This document shows positions 6,114 to 8,112 of a stretch of DNA of 8,112 nt, piece by piece. Where the stretch lies: positions 1-8,112 of the forward strand of contig JAUWHC010000097.1 of NCBI GenBank assembly GCA_030606095.1, given 5' to 3'. Every line of letters begins with the position of its first letter. Positions within the stretch are counted from its first letter, which is position 1. The notes beneath the pieces were generated by a model that ran no database searches, was not told where the DNA came from, and was given only the letters and a program-made list of their open reading frames with translations. Origin of the DNA: Promethearchaeota archaeon. Its GTDB lineage: Archaea > Asgardarchaeota > Lokiarchaeia > Sigyniarchaeales > SOKP01. Both the position numbers and the translations under genes were made by a program.

Positions 6114-6668
6114 ATGAGTCAAAGATTTACAAAATTCGTAGTAAGGGTAGCTAAAGACAATGAATTCAAGCCGCTTAAAAATAGGTTATTAAACCATTTA
6201 CAAAAAGAAAGCGAAAATAAATACAAAAACTACCCTCGGCTTTTAGAGTTACTACTTACCTATTGGCCCCAATACGAAGCGGGTTCTAGGATTTCGCATT
6301 TGCTAAAAGATCATTACGAGGAGATTTTCTATTTTTACCTTACTACGATCTTCCCTTTCAGAAAGAGAGGTCTGACGCTTTCTGGAGCAGAGGCTCCGAC
6401 TGCAGTTGATTTTAAGCTTATTTACCAATATCATTATAGCTTAGGAGAAATTGCAGCTATCAACGATGTAATGAAGAAATTAAACATTGAAGCCAAAACT
6501 GAAAGTGTTTTGAAAAGAATATTAATTTTTGCTGTAAGTTCCTTTAGTCCCATGGTAGAACAAATTTTTAAAAGACCTTTTGCTTTTCAGTTTTCTAATA
6601 TTGACGCAAATTTATTTGATAATGGAGAGTGGGAAGTAATCGCCATAATTTCAGCTAGAGAACAATAG
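6114..6668 (+). CDS. hypothetical protein, 184 residues
   Basis: Not recognised. The reading frame is clean from ATG 6114 to TAG at 6666-6668. The first 60 residues are basic and helical (MSQRFTKFVVRVAKDNEFKP, then LLNHLQKESENKYKNYPRLLELLL). The middle is aromatic-rich (HYEEIFYFYLTTIFPFRKRG, then FKLIYQYHYS). The C terminus is more hydrophobic (ILIFAVSSFSP, WEVIAIISAREQ) without a convincing membrane helix. There are no cysteines and no visible catalytic motif, which suggests a small soluble alpha/beta or binding protein. It is divergent from acuC. The left end of the TnpB element begins about 20 nt after its stop codon, so the element landed directly behind this gene and may have displaced its terminator; the reading frame itself appears complete. 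Confidence 0.7.
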   Translation: MSQRFTKFVVRVAKDNEFKPLKNRLLNHLQKESENKYKNYPRLLELLLTYWPQYEAGSRISHLLKDHYEEIFYFYLTTIFPFRKRGLTLSGAEAPTAVDFKLIYQYHYSLGEIAAINDVMKKLNIEAKTESVLKRILIFAVSSFSPMVEQIFKRPFAFQFSNIDANLFDNGEWEVIAIISAREQ

Positions 6669-6712
6669 TTTCTTACATTATTTATTGATTTTATCATGAA
6701 CGCTTAAGAAAA

Positions 6713-6732
6713 CACCTCCATTTATGGGGGTG
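6713..6732. repeat. left-end imperfect palindrome of the TnpB element
   Basis: CACCTCCA (6713-6720) pairs with TGGGGGTG (6725-6732) through eight base pairs, one of them T-G, around a TTTA loop. In IS200/IS605 elements such a subterminal hairpin is what the Y1 transposase TnpA binds on single-stranded DNA. Confidence 0.7.
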
Positions 6733-6745
6733 ATGAATTAAGCAC

Positions 6746-6766
6746 GATTTTTTTGAAAAAAAAATC
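6746..6766. repeat. second hairpin in the element's left end
   Basis: GATTTTTTT (6746-6754) pairs with AAAAAAATC (6758-6766) as nine perfect base pairs around a GAA loop. It lies between the left-end hairpin and tnpB. It may act as a weak terminator shielding tnpB from upstream transcription, or be part of the left end; the role is unknown. Confidence 0.4.
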
Positions 6767-6773
6767 ATAAAAC

Positions 6774-6786
6774 CACTATACTATAA
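6774..6786 (+). promoter_or_regulatory. putative tnpB promoter
   Basis: CTATACTATAAT is TATA-like and lies about 37-45 nt before ATG 6823. AGGT six bases before the ATG is a weak ribosome-binding match that supports this start. The assignment is based only on composition and position. Confidence 0.25.
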
Positions 6787-6822
6787 TCCATTTAAAGAAC
6801 GATTCTTTCTTTTTAGGTACAA

Positions 6823-8100
6823 ATGATTCGAGCTTTCAACGTTCGGATATATCCGAACAAGACGCAACGGACTCAGATTCACAAAACAATAGGGTGTAGT
6901 CGCTTCATTTACAATCAGATGCTTAGTGAGAGGAAGGAAGTCTATGAACGGTTTAGAGACGATAAGGATGCACTTAAGAAGCACACCTATAAAACCGAAA
7001 AGCAATATAAGGTCAAGTTTCCGTTTTTAAAAGAAGCTGATTCCATTGCCTTACAAGCCTCAAGAGAGCATTTGTTTAAGGCATATCAAAACTATTTTAA
7101 TGGTTTAAAAAAAGGTCGTAAGGTCGGCTTCCCAAAATTCAAGTCAAAGAAAGGAAAGGAAACCTATACGACCAAACAAACGAATGGAAACATCAAGATT
7201 GATTTTAAAAGAAAAAAATTAAAGTTACCGAAACTAGGATGGCTTAGCTTTAACGATAAGAGGGTGTTTTCTGAAGAGATCAAACATGCTACTATTAAAA
7301 AAACGAAATCGAACAAGTATTTCGTTTCTCTGACCTTAAAGGCACAGGAGGATGTAAAAGAACTACAAGAGGTACATGAGAAGGATATTACTGCGTTTGA
7401 TATGTCAGCAAAAAATTTTTTGGTGAATGATCTTGTTAAGATGGAGAATCCACGATTCTACCGTTTAGAGCAGAAAAAGACCAAGAAACTAAGCAAGGAA
7501 CTTTCGCGAAAGAAGAAAGGTTCTAAGAATCGAGAAAAAGCACGTTTAAAATTAGCACGACACTACGATACAATATACAACAGAAAGAAGGATTGGACGC
7601 ATAAGCTCACCCGAAAATTAGCTGACGCGTTTGATGCTATTATTTTAGAAAACTTAAACGTGAAGGGAATGCAGAAGTTCAATTCTGGTTTAGCAAAATC
7701 GGTTTCTTTAGATTTCTCATGGTATCAATTCACGACCTATTTAAAATATAAGATGGAATGGTTAGGAAAGCATTTCGTCCTCGTAGATAGATTTTTTGCT
7801 TCCAGTAAACTTTGTTCATGCTGTGGTTGGAAAAACAACAACCTTACCTTACGAGAAAGAGTGTGGACATGTTTGGATTGTGGAACTACCCATGAGAGAG
7901 ACGAAAATGCTTCTGTTAATTTGAGAGACGAAGGAATAAGAATCCTAAAAGAAGAGAAATATATCACGATTATCCATGATGATAAAACTACCGTTGGAAC
8001 AACGGGAAGTCACGCCTTTGGAGATGATGTAAGACCTAAAGAGATTCTTCAGAATCTTTTCGGGCAGTTTTCGAGGAAGAAGGAATCCATCACCCTTTAG
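6823..8100 (+). CDS. tnpB: TnpB, RNA-guided DNA endonuclease of an IS200/IS605-type element
   Basis: A 425-residue TnpB, the compact ancestor of Cas12, which cuts DNA at sites specified by an omega RNA from the element's right end. The N terminus (MIRAFNVRIYPNKTQRTQI, then CSRFIYNQML) is the usual helix-turn-helix/wedge start. RuvC-I is AFDMSAKNFLV with D193; the NPRFYR and LSRKKKGSKNREKARLKLA stretch follows (209-246); RuvC-II is DAIILENLNVKGM with E276; the zinc ribbon uses C331/C334 and C350/C353; RuvC-III is HERDENASVNL with D360. All three catalytic acids and four cysteines are present, so nuclease activity is expected. RuvC-I reads D-M-S where most TnpBs have D-x-G. The tail TVGTTGSHAFGD..RP is a family-typical end whose codons also form the omega RNA hairpins. 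By eye the gene is richer in GC than its neighbours, consistent with transfer. No tnpA lies beside it. Confidence 0.95.
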   Translation: MIRAFNVRIYPNKTQRTQIHKTIGCSRFIYNQMLSERKEVYERFRDDKDALKKHTYKTEKQYKVKFPFLKEADSIALQASREHLFKAYQNYFNGLKKGRKVGFPKFKSKKGKETYTTKQTNGNIKIDFKRKKLKLPKLGWLSFNDKRVFSEEIKHATIKKTKSNKYFVSLTLKAQEDVKELQEVHEKDITAFDMSAKNFLVNDLVKMENPRFYRLEQKKTKKLSKELSRKKKGSKNREKARLKLARHYDTIYNRKKDWTHKLTRKLADAFDAIILENLNVKGMQKFNSGLAKSVSLDFSWYQFTTYLKYKMEWLGKHFVLVDRFFASSKLCSCCGWKNNNLTLRERVWTCLDCGTTHERDENASVNLRDEGIRILKEEKYITIIHDDKTTVGTTGSHAFGDDVRPKEILQNLFGQFSRKKESITL

Positions 8101-8112
8101 GGTGTGGTAGTT
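7985..8112 (+). ncRNA. candidate omega RNA scaffold overlapping the 3' end of tnpB
   Basis: TnpB guide RNAs are made from the 3' end of tnpB through the right end of the element and continue into the flank as guide. Three strong plus-strand hairpins occur in exactly this place: CCGTTG-GAA-CAACGG (7991-8005, six perfect pairs); 8039-8047 with 8052-8060 (nine pairs including one G-T, TTCA loop); and the right-end hairpin 8087-8107. The 5' limit is approximate. The guide portion would begin just after the right end, at or beyond the window edge, so the current guide cannot be read. Confidence 0.55.
8087..8107. repeat. right-end imperfect palindrome of the TnpB element
   Basis: CACCC (8091-8095) pairs with GGGTG (8100-8104) around a TTTA loop (8096-8099). 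The stem extends by CCA (8087-8089) with TGG (8105-8107), leaving T8090 as a single-base bulge. An unpaired T in the stem is a feature of IS200/IS605 end hairpins recognised by TnpA. The tnpB stop codon TAG (8098-8100) lies in the loop and at the foot of the 3' arm. Confidence 0.7.

Larger units (their letters stand above)
6690..8112 (+). mobile_element. IS200/IS605-type element with tnpB only (IS1341-like), right end cut by window
   Basis: The element is recognised from tnpB plus subterminal hairpins at both ends that share a CACC...GGTG stem and a TTTA loop (left 6713-6732, right 8087-8107). Such single-strand transposons have no terminal inverted repeats or target duplication; they insert next to a short motif on the left. 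TTGAT at 6685-6689 is a candidate for that motif because it is the one used by ISDra2; TTTAT (6690-6694) and TTAC (6673-6676) are alternatives, so the exact left border is uncertain. No tnpA is present, so mobility would need a transposase in trans. The right cleavage site and the flanking guide sequence lie at or beyond the window edge. Confidence 0.75.

Noticed and set aside
6114..6668. Possibility that the 184-residue gene is truncated by the TnpB insertion
   Set aside because: Its stop codon lies before any candidate left border, so the insertion did not cut the visible frame.
6781..7005. 74-codon minus-strand open frame over the tnpB start
   Set aside because: It is antisense to conserved TnpB N-terminal sequence; no separate coding signal.
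7737..7967. 76-codon minus-strand open frame within tnpB
   Set aside because: It lies opposite the zinc ribbon and RuvC-III codons of tnpB and is a shadow of that gene.
1..8112. CRISPR array or CRISPR-associated genes
   Set aside because: No set of regularly spaced repeats is seen; the Cas12-like protein is TnpB with transposon ends, not a CRISPR effector.

Overview
This window looks like an AT-rich archaeal chromosome segment, with an Asgard-type archaeon as my best guess. The grounds are indirect. Most starts lack a good Shine-Dalgarno sequence and instead have A/T-rich TATA-like boxes about 45-70 nt upstream. Transcription units end in oligo-T runs. One protein has an N-terminal domain (WEKPS..GEGKTIK) and a C-terminal domain (WIPKS) that I associate with archaeal proteins. 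A low-GC bacterium is not formally excluded, because no rRNA, tRNA or ribosomal protein gene is present.

Layout. (1) 1-1883, minus: a CocE/NonD (peptidase S15-like) alpha/beta hydrolase with Ser-Asp-His triad intact. Its 3' end lies beyond base 1. (2) 2018-2476, minus: a 152-residue protein of unknown function with a TTG start. (3) 2557-3059: a 500-base gene-free stretch with several inverted repeats. The best is a 133-nt unit closed by an 11-bp stem and followed by a T-run, a possible structured RNA or small mobile relic. (4) 3060-3884, minus: a CoiA-like nuclease-fold protein, divergent from (5) 4071-4787, plus: a probable nucleic-acid-binding protein. (6) 4784-5980, minus: an AcuC/class I histone deacetylase family enzyme with all zinc and catalytic residues. 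It converges on gene 5 so tightly that both stop codons lie in one TTAA. (7) 6114-6668, plus: an unrecognised 184-residue protein, divergent from acuC. (8) about 6690 to the right edge: an IS200/IS605-type element carrying only tnpB, with hairpins at both ends and a ladder of hairpins across the 3' end of tnpB as expected for its omega RNA.

The genes do not form one obvious pathway. Genes 4 and 5 share a divergent promoter region and may both act on DNA. acuC is a stand-alone deacylase. The TnpB element is an insertion with higher GC than its surroundings by eye. There is no CRISPR array, and the window does not show a clearly new multi-gene system. The most novel items are the candidate structured RNA at 2666-2804, the candidate omega RNA, and the CoiA-like/DNA-binding divergent pair.
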